DNA of 16,840 nucleotides from Collinsella sp. (lineage in GTDB: Bacteria; Actinomycetota; Coriobacteriia; Coriobacteriales; Coriobacteriaceae). Where the stretch lies: the NCBI GenBank assembly GCA_019414045.1, contig DXMW01000020.1:1-16840 (forward strand), read 5' to 3'. A program made the translations under genes and the position numbers. The notes under the pieces were generated by a model. The model was not told the DNA's origin, did not search any database, and was given only the letters and a program-made list of their open reading frames with translations. This document shows positions 1 through 7,170 of the stretch, one piece after another (position 1 is the stretch's first letter; each line of letters begins with the position of its first letter).

Positions 1-68
1 TGGTATACGGGTGCACCATCGACGTCTTCAATACAGAAGATATCAGTGCGGAATGTTTTGGGAGGTAG
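1..68 (+). CDS. 3' end of an unidentified gene (partial)
   Basis: Reading frame 3 is open from the window edge to a TAG at 66-68 and ends in ...DVFNTEDISAECFGR. The mix of acidic and hydrophobic residues looks like a genuine protein C-terminus. Frames 1 and 2 are also open here but read as Arg- or Gly/Pro-rich low-quality sequence. The family cannot be recognised from about 21 residues. It runs in the same direction as the regulator gene that follows about 165 bases later. Confidence 0.4.
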   Translation, partial: VYGCTIDVFNTEDISAECFGR

Positions 69-199
69 CCCAAACAGCCCCGGCGGGGGTCCTGTGTAGT
101 CACCCTTTAGGCGAAACTCTCCTAATTATTTGGATGAGTCGTTTACTTACTTGTACTGTTACCGTCTTCCCGCTGTTGTTGGGGTATGCTTTGTTCGTA

Positions 200-217
200 T
201 GTAAACGTATGACATGT
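200..217 (+). promoter_or_regulatory. LacI-type operator copy in front of the regulator gene
   Basis: TGTAAACGTATGACATGT fits the consensus NGNAAACGWWTGACATRT shared with three sites at 1299-1316, 1349-1366 and 1366-1383. It ends about 17 bases before the chosen ATG at 235, just upstream of the ribosome site, so binding here would block the regulator's own transcription. The core AAACG..TGACAT is an imperfect palindrome around a central CG, typical of LacI-family operators. That the neighbouring LacI protein is the binder is inference from position. Confidence 0.65.
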
Positions 218-234
218 TGATGGGGGAGGGTGCT

Positions 235-1245
235 ATGGCTCGCGAGGGCGCTCGTTCTAAGGATTCTGCTAAGCCTGGCATCAAGGAAGTTGCAGCGGTG
301 GCGGGGGTTTCGCCCACTACGGTATCTCGCGTGCTTAATAATCGCGGCTATATTAGCCAAGAAACCCGCGATAAGGTCCATGCCGCGATGGAGCGCATCA
401 ACTATACGCCCAACGATATCGCCCGTGCCATGCTCAACGGTCGCCTGAACCTTATCGGCATGATCGTTCCCTTTGTGAGCAGCCCGTTCCATGCTCAGGT
501 TGTGCAGGCGGTCGAGCGCACGTTGGCGGAAAACGGCTTTAAGATGTTGCTGTGCAACAGCGCCAATCGACCTGATCTTGAGCGTTCCTATATTGACATG
601 CTCCGCCGCAATATGGTCGACGGCGTCATCGTCAACTCCCTCAATATCGGTGCCGAGGCGTATGCCGAGATGGGCTTGAGCCTGGTTGGTATCGACTGCG
701 ACCTTGGCGAGGCCTCTGTTCAGATTGCGAGCGACAGCTATAGCATCGGCGAACTTGCCACGCGTCGCCTGATCGATGACGGGTGTTCGCGTATCTTGTG
801 CCTGCGCAACAATAGCCGCATGCGTATGCCTGCCAATAAGCGTACCGATGCCTACTACGATGTTGTGGAGCAGGCCGGTTTGCCCGCGCTTGTCCGTGAG
901 GTCGAGTTCGTTAAGTCCGACGACGAAAAGAGTGCGGTCGTTGCGAAGATCCTCGATGAGAACCCCGATATTGACGGCATCTTTGCGGGAGACGACACGA
1001 TGGCGGCCATCTGCCTCAACGTTATGAAGCAGCGCGGCTTGAGCGCTCCGGATGATATTAAGGTCGTGGGCGCGGATGGCGCCCGCCGCACTATGACGTT
1101 TATGCCTGACTTAACAACCGTACGTCAAGATATCGATCGCATCGGAGAGCTCGCGGCGCAATCCATCATCGCTCTTGTTAACGGTGAAAAGCCCGAATCG
1201 AATATCAAGCTTCCCGTCGAACTTATCGAGGGCAAAACCGCCTAG
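235..1245 (+). CDS. LacI family transcriptional regulator of the fructoside/sucrose operon
   Basis: This is a DNA-binding repressor of about 336 aa, the usual LacI-family length. The N-terminal helix-turn-helix is clear at about residues 15-60: IKEVAAVAGVSPTTVSRVLNN, then a hinge helix region ending near YTPNDIARAM. A periplasmic-binding-protein-like sugar-sensing domain follows (LIGMIVPFVSSPFHAQVVQ, then GIDCDLG, DGIFAGDDTMAA and VVGADGA, the usual effector-domain strands). The ATG at 235 is chosen because GGAGGG (225-230) lies 4 bases before it. In-frame ATGs at 214 and 220 lie within or right after the operator and lack a ribosome site. It lies directly before the GH32 and PTS genes, whose upstream region carries three copies of the same operator as its own, so it probably represses the locus and itself. 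The effector, perhaps a phosphorylated sugar or free fructoside, is not known from sequence. Confidence 0.93.
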   Translation: MAREGARSKDSAKPGIKEVAAVAGVSPTTVSRVLNNRGYISQETRDKVHAAMERINYTPNDIARAMLNGRLNLIGMIVPFVSSPFHAQVVQAVERTLAENGFKMLLCNSANRPDLERSYIDMLRRNMVDGVIVNSLNIGAEAYAEMGLSLVGIDCDLGEASVQIASDSYSIGELATRRLIDDGCSRILCLRNNSRMRMPANKRTDAYYDVVEQAGLPALVREVEFVKSDDEKSAVVAKILDENPDIDGIFAGDDTMAAICLNVMKQRGLSAPDDIKVVGADGARRTMTFMPDLTTVRQDIDRIGELAAQSIIALVNGEKPESNIKLPVELIEGKTA

Positions 1246-1298
1246 TTCATTCCGAGCCAAAAGAATCCCTCGAACGCCTCTGATGACCGTTCATCGGC

Positions 1299-1316
1299 AT
1301 ATGTCAATCGTTTGCC
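1299..1316 (-). promoter_or_regulatory. LacI-type operator, distal copy in opposite orientation
   Basis: On the - strand this reads GGCAAACGATTGACATAT, matching the two promoter-proximal copies at 13 or more of 18 positions. Its centre lies 50 bp from the centre of the next copy, about five helical turns, so repressor dimers here and downstream could be bridged or looped. The looping idea is inference. Confidence 0.65.
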
Positions 1317-1348
1317 GACGACTGGAACTGCGAAAAGACGTATTGATG

Positions 1349-1383
1349 TGAAAACGTTTGACATATGAAAACGATTGACATAT
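1349..1383 (+). promoter_or_regulatory. Tandem LacI-type operators overlapping the operon promoter
   Basis: Two near-identical 18-mers, TGAAAACGTTTGACATAT (1349-1366) and TGAAAACGATTGACATAT (1366-1383), repeat with a 17-bp period and share one base. The first contains a perfect -35 hexamer TTGACA (1358-1363). Seventeen bases later TATCTT (1381-1386) can serve as the -10. The promoter would therefore be covered by both operators, the arrangement expected for repression. A second TTGACA (1375-1380) lies in the other copy but has no well-spaced -10. Confidence 0.7.
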
Positions 1384-1429
1384 CTTGCAGTTGTACCGAG
1401 TTAGTATCTCGTGGGAAAGGAAGTCTCGG

Positions 1430-2812
1430 ATGCACAAGGTTTATTACCAGCCTGAGGGAATTTGGGTAGGCGACATCATGCCGTACGGCGAGGACGGCAC
1501 GTTCTATCTCTATCATCAGCGTGACACGCGTAACCCCGGACCTTTCGGAGAGCCGTTTGGCTGGGCACTCGCGACGACCAAGGATTTCGTCAACTACAAG
1601 GACTTTGGTGAGAGCCTTGAGCGTGGCGGCGACGAGGAAGTCGACCAGTACGTTTATGCCGGCACGGTGTTTAAGGTGGGCGACAAGTACCATGCGCTCT
1701 ACACTGGTTGCAATCGCGATAAGGTCCGCGCACGCTTGATGAAGCAGGTTCTTCTTCACGCAACGAGTGACGACGCCGTCAAGTGGGAGAAGAACATCGC
1801 CGAGACGCTGCTTCCGCCCCAGGAGGGTTACGATGACCGCAACTGGCGCGATCCCTTTGTTCTTTGGGATGAGGAGAACGAAGAGTACATGCTCATCCTC
1901 GGCACGCGTGTGGGCGAGGACAAGCGTCTGATGACCGGTCGTCTGGTCAAGTTCACCTCCAAGGACCTGGATACCTGGGAGTTCCAGGGCGACTGGTGGA
2001 ATCCGGGCCTGTACACCATGTTCGAGATGCCTGATCTCTTTAAGATGGGCGACTGGTGGTATCTGGTGTTCTCTGAGTACAGTGATGGCAACAAGACCCG
2101 TTACCGCATGTCTCGCTCTATCAACGGTCCTTGGATCACCCCCGCTGACGATTCCTTCGATGGCCGCGCGTACTATGCTGCACGTACCGCATTTGACGGC
2201 GAGCGCCGCGTTCTCTTTGGTTGGGTTCCTACGCGCGACGAGGGCGGCGACCCCAGCTCTTACCTGTGGGGTGGCACTTTTATGCCTCTCGAGATCGTTC
2301 AGCGTGCCGACGGAACGCTCGGCACCAAGCTTCCCGACAGCATGCTTGGCGCCTTTGGCGAGGCTAAGGCAGTCGAGGCCTTTGAGCTTTCGTGCGAGTC
2401 GGGCAAGGTCGAGCAGGTGCTCGCCGCGGATGCCGGTTCTACCTATATGCTCGACGCCGACATCGAGCTCGCCGGTGACGCTGCCGGCTTCTCGGTGAAG
2501 CTTGCCGAGGACGCCGAGTCCGGTCTTGCCTATGAGTTCCGCGCCAACCTGCGTGAGGGCAAACTCGAGTTTACGGCGGCCCCCCAGTATCCGTGGTTCC
2601 AGGTCAACAGCATGGGCCTCGAGCGTCCGTTGTTCTTTAAGGGCGAGGGCACTCACCATGTGCGTCTGGTCGTCGACGACGACATCGCGACCATCTTTGT
2701 CGATGATGTTGCGCTCAACGCTCGCTTCTGCAACAAGCAGGGCCAGGGTGTGGCGCTTACCGTCACCGACGGTGCGCTCAAGTGCGCAAACGCAACGATC
2801 GCGTCTCTGTAG
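1430..2812 (+). CDS. Atypical glycoside hydrolase family 32 protein (beta-fructosidase-like)
   Basis: This is a probable beta-fructofuranosidase-like enzyme of about 460 aa, cytoplasmic since no signal peptide is seen. It has the five-bladed propeller signatures in divergent form. The N-terminal nucleophile motif, normally WxNDPNG, reads WVGDIMPYGEDG with Asp15 as the likely nucleophile. An intact RDP motif (WRDPF, Asp141) carries the transition-state stabiliser. The acid/base motif reads FEMPDLF (Glu199) where classical members have ECPDLF. From about residue 330 there is a beta-rich C-terminal domain like the GH32 C-terminal sandwich. The ATG at 1430 is chosen because AAAGGAAG (1416-1423) precedes it; a TTG at 1385 would lie inside the promoter. 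It is the first gene of the operon and the permease follows 45 bases downstream. The exact substrate (sucrose, sucrose-6-phosphate, fructan fragment or other fructoside) cannot be decided. Confidence 0.85.
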   Translation: MHKVYYQPEGIWVGDIMPYGEDGTFYLYHQRDTRNPGPFGEPFGWALATTKDFVNYKDFGESLERGGDEEVDQYVYAGTVFKVGDKYHALYTGCNRDKVRARLMKQVLLHATSDDAVKWEKNIAETLLPPQEGYDDRNWRDPFVLWDEENEEYMLILGTRVGEDKRLMTGRLVKFTSKDLDTWEFQGDWWNPGLYTMFEMPDLFKMGDWWYLVFSEYSDGNKTRYRMSRSINGPWITPADDSFDGRAYYAARTAFDGERRVLFGWVPTRDEGGDPSSYLWGGTFMPLEIVQRADGTLGTKLPDSMLGAFGEAKAVEAFELSCESGKVEQVLAADAGSTYMLDADIELAGDAAGFSVKLAEDAESGLAYEFRANLREGKLEFTAAPQYPWFQVNSMGLERPLFFKGEGTHHVRLVVDDDIATIFVDDVALNARFCNKQGQGVALTVTDGALKCANATIASL

Positions 2813-2857
2813 CGGCAACGAACCGTTTTATGATTTAGAAAAGGAATGGAGAGGAAC

Positions 2858-4309
2858 ATGGACTACAAGGCAGTGTCCCAGCAAGTCGTCGACAACGTCG
2901 GCGGACTGGAGAACATCGAGGGCGCCACGCATTGCGTGACCCGTCTGCGTCTGGTGCTCAAGGATACGAGCAAATACAACAAGGCCGAGCTCGAGAACAT
3001 CGATGGCGTCAAGGGCGTGCTGTACAACAGCGGCCAGCTCATGATCATCTTCGGTACCGGTACCGTCAACAAGGTTTACGATGAGTTTATGGCTCTGACG
3101 GGCGTTAAGGAGATCAGTGCTTCCGAGGTCAAGGGCGCCGAGGCGGACAAGAAGGGCAAGTTCTTCTCGGTCCTCAAGGTATTCTCGGATATCTTTATCC
3201 CCATCATTCCTGCCTTCGTCGGCGCTGCAATCATCATCGGCCTTAAGTCGCTGATCGTTGCCAACGGCCTCTTTGGCATGGAAGGCAGCCTCGCCGATCA
3301 CAGCGAGTTCCTCAAGAACCTCGCAAGCTTCTTTGCCATTATCGCCACCACGTTCGACTACCTGCCTGTCCTGGTTATGTACAGCGCGGTCAAGCGTTTT
3401 GGCGGTAACCCGATCCTGGGCATCCTCGTCGGTATCGTCATGGTTCACCCGAGCCTTATGAACCGCAACACGTTCGTTATGGACCCGACGGGTGCTGAGT
3501 ACTGGAACTTTGGTCCGCTATCCATTCCCATGGTTGCTTTCCAGGGCGGTGTGTTCCCCGCAATCCTGACTGCCTGGTTTATGGCCAAGGTCGAGAAGAT
3601 TGCCCAGAAGTACATCCCCGAGGTCGTTTCGTTCGTTTTCGTCCCGACCGTTACCCTGATTCTTGCTAACGTCGCCCTGTTCACCGTGTTCGGCCCGCTC
3701 GGCAACCTGATCGGTGACGTCCTCGCCGGCGTAATCGATATCCTGTACAACAGGATGGGCGTCTTTGGTGCCTTTGTCTTCGCCGCGTTCCTGCAGCCGC
3801 TCGTCGTTACCGGTACGCATCAGTTCATCCAGGGTATCGAGGCAAACCTTGTTGCCACGACTGGCTTCAACTACATCCAGGCCATCTGGTCGGTTTCCAT
3901 CATCGCCCAGGGCGGCGGCGCCATCGGTATGTACCTCATTCACAAGAAGCACTCCAAAGAGCGCAACATCTGCATGTCGTCCTTTATCCCGACGCTGGTC
4001 GGAATCTCCGAGCCCGCTATCTTTGCTGCAAACATGCGCTATTCGATCATTCCGTTCATCTGCGCATGCATCGGTGCAGGCTGCGGCGGTGCCTTCGTCA
4101 AGCTCTTTGAGGTGCGCGCTATCGGTCAGGGTCTGACCGGCGTGCTTGGCCTGCTCATCGTCACGCCCGAGACCCTCGTGTGGTATGTGGCTGGCAATCT
4201 CATCGCCTTTATCGTGCCGATCGTCTTGATCTTTGCCTACAACAAGGCAAAGGGCGTGCCGACCACCGATGAAGAGGGCGCTGGCGCTGGCTTCGACGTT
4301 AGCTTCTAG
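2858..4309 (+). CDS. scrA: PTS sugar transporter EIIBC component, sucrose type
   Basis: This membrane permease of the glucose/sucrose PTS superfamily, about 483 aa, imports and phosphorylates its sugar. The EIIB domain comes first (residues 1 to about 90); its phosphorylated cysteine is Cys26 in THCVTRLRLVLKD. The EIIC domain follows with many hydrophobic segments, FGGNPILGILVGIVMVHPSL, a VTGTHQFI segment and the signature GISEPAIF starting at residue 382. These are typical of sucrose/trehalose-type permeases. There is no EIIA domain and none is encoded nearby, so a separate glucose-type EIIA must serve it. The ATG at 2858 is preferred over 2846 because GGAGAGG (2848-2854) precedes it, and the protein then begins MDYKAVSQQVV like its relatives; the ATG at 2846 abuts the purine run. 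Flanking GH32 genes support sucrose or another fructoside as the substrate, although trehalose-like sugars are not excluded. Confidence 0.9.
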   Translation: MDYKAVSQQVVDNVGGLENIEGATHCVTRLRLVLKDTSKYNKAELENIDGVKGVLYNSGQLMIIFGTGTVNKVYDEFMALTGVKEISASEVKGAEADKKGKFFSVLKVFSDIFIPIIPAFVGAAIIIGLKSLIVANGLFGMEGSLADHSEFLKNLASFFAIIATTFDYLPVLVMYSAVKRFGGNPILGILVGIVMVHPSLMNRNTFVMDPTGAEYWNFGPLSIPMVAFQGGVFPAILTAWFMAKVEKIAQKYIPEVVSFVFVPTVTLILANVALFTVFGPLGNLIGDVLAGVIDILYNRMGVFGAFVFAAFLQPLVVTGTHQFIQGIEANLVATTGFNYIQAIWSVSIIAQGGGAIGMYLIHKKHSKERNICMSSFIPTLVGISEPAIFAANMRYSIIPFICACIGAGCGGAFVKLFEVRAIGQGLTGVLGLLIVTPETLVWYVAGNLIAFIVPIVLIFAYNKAKGVPTTDEEGAGAGFDVSF

Positions 4310-4348
4310 TTGAGCCGTTCAGTGTAATGTGCGGATAAGTCCATTTGA

Positions 4349-4386
4349 GGAAGGGCGTTCGGCTCGTGTGAGTCGGGCGTCCTTCC
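4349..4386 (+). other. Intercistronic RNA hairpin, 17-bp stem
   Basis: Seventeen bases at 4349-4365 pair without interruption with 4370-4386 around a 4-base loop (GTGT). Four of the pairs are G-U, so the stem is complete only in the + strand RNA, that is, in the operon transcript. The stop codon of the permease is 40 bases upstream and the ATG of the second hydrolase 19 bases downstream. The sequence after the stem (CTATAGACGAG) has no U run, so this is not a standard intrinsic terminator. It may protect or process the mRNA, or partly attenuate the last gene. Confidence 0.65.
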
Positions 4387-4404
4387 CTATAGACGAGAAG
4401 GTCA

Positions 4405-5853
4405 ATGGCGATGTTTAATCAAAACAATAAGGTGACACGCGCGGACTATGAGCAGTGGCGTGCCGGACAGGATGAGACGGCGGGTCGCATCGCGTCTGAC
4501 CCCGATAGGCTCCTGTTCCATGTGGAGCCTGAGCTTGGCTGGCTCAACGACCCCAACGGTTTGGTTCAGATTGGTGATACGTATCACATCTATCATCAAT
4601 ACGATCCGTTCGATGCTGCGCATGGCGGTCCAGTGCTTTGGAACCATCTGACGACAAAGGATTTTGTGACGTACGAGAATCACGGCCCCGTGCTGTTCCC
4701 CGATTCCGATTTGGATTCGAGCGGAGCGTATTCTGGTTCTGCCTTTGTACGTGATGGCAAGATTCACTACTTCTATACCGGCAACGTCAAGCATTTTGAC
4801 CGCGATGATTACGACTACGTGTTGACGGGCCGTGAGCAAAACCAGATTCATATGGTTGCCGAGAACCCCGACGAATTGGGCGAGAAGCGCATGGCTGTTG
4901 GACCAGTCGATTACCCCGACGATATCGGTACGCATGTGCGCGACCCCAAGATCCTTGAACACGACGGTATCTACTACATGGTTCTGGGCGCTCGTACGAA
5001 AGACGATCGCGGCTGCGTGCTTGTCTATACCTCGCGCGATCTAGAGGTCTGGAGCTATGCGACGCGCATTGAGCTGGGCGAGAAGCTTGGCTTTATGTGG
5101 GAGTGCCCCGATCTGTTTGAGCTCGATGGTGAGCTTATTCTCGTTTGCTGTCCGCAGGGTGTGCCTGCCGATGGTTGGCGTTACCGCAATCCACATCAGT
5201 GCGTGTGGTTCTCCATCGAGGCCGATTGGGAGGCGCCGAGCTTTAAAATCGTCAGGCAGGGCATGCCTCCGATGGTCGATGCCGGTTTTGATTTCTATGC
5301 TCCGCAGTCCTTTGAGGATGCTGCAGGCCGGCGTTTGATGATCGGATGGTCGGGTTGCCCCGACGCGACGGCAGAAAACCCGACGGTGGCGCGCGGGTGG
5401 CAGTGCGCGTTGACGGTGCCGCGAGAGCTGAGCATACGCGATGGTAAGCTCTGCCAGCAGCCGGCGTACGAGATTGAGAGGATGCGCGGCGGCTGCGTTC
5501 GCGCGACAGGCGGTGAAACCGTTGAGGAGCCGGGCCGCCTGTTTGATCTTGTGGTTTCCTGCGAGGGCGCCAAGATGGTCGAGCTCGAAATCCGCAAGGG
5601 TGTCTTTGTACGTTATGCGGACGGGATGCTTACCCTCGACATGGGTGACGAAGGCTATGGGCGCGACCAAAGGTCGATCGAGCTCAGCGAGCTTCGCGAC
5701 CTGCGCGTGCTTTCGGACACTACGATGGTCGAGATTTTTGCAAATGGCGGCGAGGCGGCACTTACGAGCCGTACCTATTCGCCGGCGGTTCCGGCGATGG
5801 GGTTGCATGCCGAAGGTGCGGCGTCGATGGAGTTCTACCGCCTCGCGCATTAA
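4405..5853 (+). CDS. scrB: Sucrose-6-phosphate hydrolase, canonical GH32
   Basis: This enzyme hydrolyses PTS-imported sucrose-6-phosphate to glucose-6-phosphate and fructose in the cytoplasm. The 482 aa include every classical GH32 motif: WLNDPNG with nucleophile Asp49, a GAYSGSA segment near residue 110, HVRDPKI with stabiliser Asp180, and MWECPDLF with acid/base Glu233. A C-terminal beta-sandwich follows, including VEIFANGG. There is no signal peptide. Length and motif spacing are normal for bacterial sucrose-6-phosphate hydrolases. GAGAAGG (4395-4401) is the ribosome site; it lies 3 bases before the ATG at 4405 and 9 before an in-frame ATG at 4411, so the start could be two codons later. 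It is last in the operon with the permease and the atypical GH32. Use of inulin-type or short fructo-oligosaccharides is an alternative that sequence alone cannot exclude. Confidence 0.93.
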   Translation: MAMFNQNNKVTRADYEQWRAGQDETAGRIASDPDRLLFHVEPELGWLNDPNGLVQIGDTYHIYHQYDPFDAAHGGPVLWNHLTTKDFVTYENHGPVLFPDSDLDSSGAYSGSAFVRDGKIHYFYTGNVKHFDRDDYDYVLTGREQNQIHMVAENPDELGEKRMAVGPVDYPDDIGTHVRDPKILEHDGIYYMVLGARTKDDRGCVLVYTSRDLEVWSYATRIELGEKLGFMWECPDLFELDGELILVCCPQGVPADGWRYRNPHQCVWFSIEADWEAPSFKIVRQGMPPMVDAGFDFYAPQSFEDAAGRRLMIGWSGCPDATAENPTVARGWQCALTVPRELSIRDGKLCQQPAYEIERMRGGCVRATGGETVEEPGRLFDLVVSCEGAKMVELEIRKGVFVRYADGMLTLDMGDEGYGRDQRSIELSELRDLRVLSDTTMVEIFANGGEAALTSRTYSPAVPAMGLHAEGAASMEFYRLAH

Positions 5854-5950
5854 CCGTGCGTGGAGCACGATTGGACTTGCTGGGCGGAATGTGTTGCAGT
5901 TGCCGCAGCGAACTACCGTTTATCGCGTATAGCTACCGTTTGCGGAGTAA

Positions 5951-5979
5951 GTAACACCTATTAATAAACCGTGTAGAAT
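5951..5979 (+). promoter_or_regulatory. Probable promoter of the DegV gene
   Basis: GTAACA (5951-5956, 4 of 6 matches to the -35 consensus) and TAGAAT (5974-5979, 5 of 6 to the -10) are separated by 17 bases. The leader to the chosen start would be about 145 bases and contains inverted repeats (GAGACGC at 6006-6012 with GCGTCTC at 6038-6044; GCCGCC at 6056-6061 with GGCGGC at 6077-6082). The rest of the 276-base gap after the second GH32 gene shows only a short CGTGC/GCACG hairpin just past its stop codon and no clear terminator. Confidence 0.45.
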
Positions 5980-6129
5980 CTCAGATAAGCACGGAGTTTT
6001 CCAGGGAGACGCTGTCCTTTGTTGTGTGCAAGGGGCGGCGTCTCTTTGGCGCTCTGCCGCCGTTGTGCAACAGTGCGGCGGCGCGTGCCATGTATTGAAA
6101 AGCCAATGTCGAGATGGGTCGTGATAATA

Positions 6130-6984
6130 ATGGGCAAGTACGTAATCGTGGTTGAATCTGGTTCGGATGTGACGCCAGAGCTCTGCGAACGCTACGGCAT
6201 CGTGCGCGTGCCTATGCATGTCACGATTGGTGACGAGACCGTCGAGGACGGCTCCATCGATCCGCTCGAGATTTACTCGCGCTGCAACGAGTTTGGCGTA
6301 ATGCCCAAGACCAGTGGCTGCGCGCCTGCGGATTTTGCTCACGTGTATGACCGTATCCATGCCGAGCAGCCCGATGCGACCATTCTGCATCTTGCGTACT
6401 CCGAGGCCACGACCTGCTCGCATCAATCCTCCAAGATTGCGGCCCAGGGGCGCGACTACGTGTTCTCCATGGACACGCGTTTTGTCTCGGTGGGCCAGTC
6501 GCTCGTTGTCGTCGAGACCGCTAAATACATCGAGGCTCACCCCGATGCCACCGTCGACGAGATCTTTGCATATACGAATTCCGTCATGGACCGTGTGCTG
6601 CTGGGCTTTGTTCCTACCGACCTAGCCTTCCTTAAGGCGGGCGGTCGTCTGTCCAACGTGGCATTCCTTGGCGCCCACCTGCTCAAGATTAAGCCCTGCA
6701 TTGAGGTGACGGGCGGCAAGTTCGTGGCAACCAAGAAGTTCCGCGGCTCTATGCTCAAGTGCGCCCGCGCCTTTATTGACCACATGGTTGCGAAGGGCGA
6801 GATTGACTACTCGCACATTGGCCTGGCGTATTCGGTAGGCCTTTCCCAGGAGCTGCGCGACGACATGGAAGTCTATGCGCACGACCTGGGCTTTAAGGAC
6901 ATTACCTGGACTCAGGTCGGCGGCGTCATCTCGAGCCATTGCGGCCCGACCGCCTTCGGCGCGGTGCTCACGCTCAAGGCGTAA
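6130..6984 (+). CDS. DegV family protein (fatty-acid-binding, FakB-like)
   Basis: DegV proteins bind a fatty acid in a two-domain fold; those known as FakB present it to the kinase FakA for phosphorylation and use in phospholipid synthesis. The protein is 284 aa, the normal length. The N-terminus MGKYVIVVESGSDVTPEL matches the family start (usually DSTSDL). KTSGCAPADF, MDTRFVSVGQ, LKAGGRLS, LLKIKPCIEV and HCGPTAFGA follow at the expected family positions. The ATG at 6130 is taken because the family homology begins there, although the ribosome site is weak (GAGATGGG at 6111-6118). An upstream extension from 6019 is Arg- and Cys-rich and unlikely to be real. No FakA-like gene is nearby, so the gene stands alone and its lipid partner is unknown. 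Confidence 0.9.
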   Translation: MGKYVIVVESGSDVTPELCERYGIVRVPMHVTIGDETVEDGSIDPLEIYSRCNEFGVMPKTSGCAPADFAHVYDRIHAEQPDATILHLAYSEATTCSHQSSKIAAQGRDYVFSMDTRFVSVGQSLVVVETAKYIEAHPDATVDEIFAYTNSVMDRVLLGFVPTDLAFLKAGGRLSNVAFLGAHLLKIKPCIEVTGGKFVATKKFRGSMLKCARAFIDHMVAKGEIDYSHIGLAYSVGLSQELRDDMEVYAHDLGFKDITWTQVGGVISSHCGPTAFGAVLTLKA

Positions 6985-7015
6985 GGCCTGGCGTCTATCG
7001 ATTTCTATTGCCTCG

Positions 7016-7053
7016 GCGGCGGGCGGGTTGCGACAACCTACCCGCCGCTCTTG
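7016..7053 (+). terminator. Intrinsic terminator-like hairpin after the DegV gene
   Basis: GCGGCGGG (7016-7023) pairs with CCCGCCGC (7041-7048). After one mismatch and one G-U pair the stem continues as GGTTG/CAACC closing a CGA loop. The trailing sequence TCTTG is only weakly U-rich, so termination may be imperfect. Confidence 0.55.
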
Positions 7054-7170
7054 CGTGGGGTCAAATAGAACAACCCAATTGGCCGCTAAACCGTTTCGCC
7101 ATCATGCGTATGGGCTAGAATGGCTCTGGTATTTATGTAACTAAAACCAAAGAGAGGCAAGGTAGCGGGA

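Noticed and set aside
83..94. GCGGGGGTCCTG near the window start, identical to part of the fold-back element (11356-11367)
   Set aside because: A 12-base GC-rich match without the flanking arms is too short to call a second copy; it could be a chance hit or a worn fragment.
214..234. Earlier ATG starts for the LacI gene at 214 and 220
   Set aside because: They lie in or right after the operator and lack a ribosome site, while 235 has GGAGGG at ideal spacing.
1304..2818. Long open frame (504 codons) on the - strand opposite the first GH32 gene
   Set aside because: Same antisense effect; it would also run through the operator cluster and has no recognisable motif.
5855..5869. CGTGC/GCACG hairpin after the second GH32 gene as a terminator
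   Set aside because: Only 5 bp and followed by ATTGGACTTGC, with no U run.
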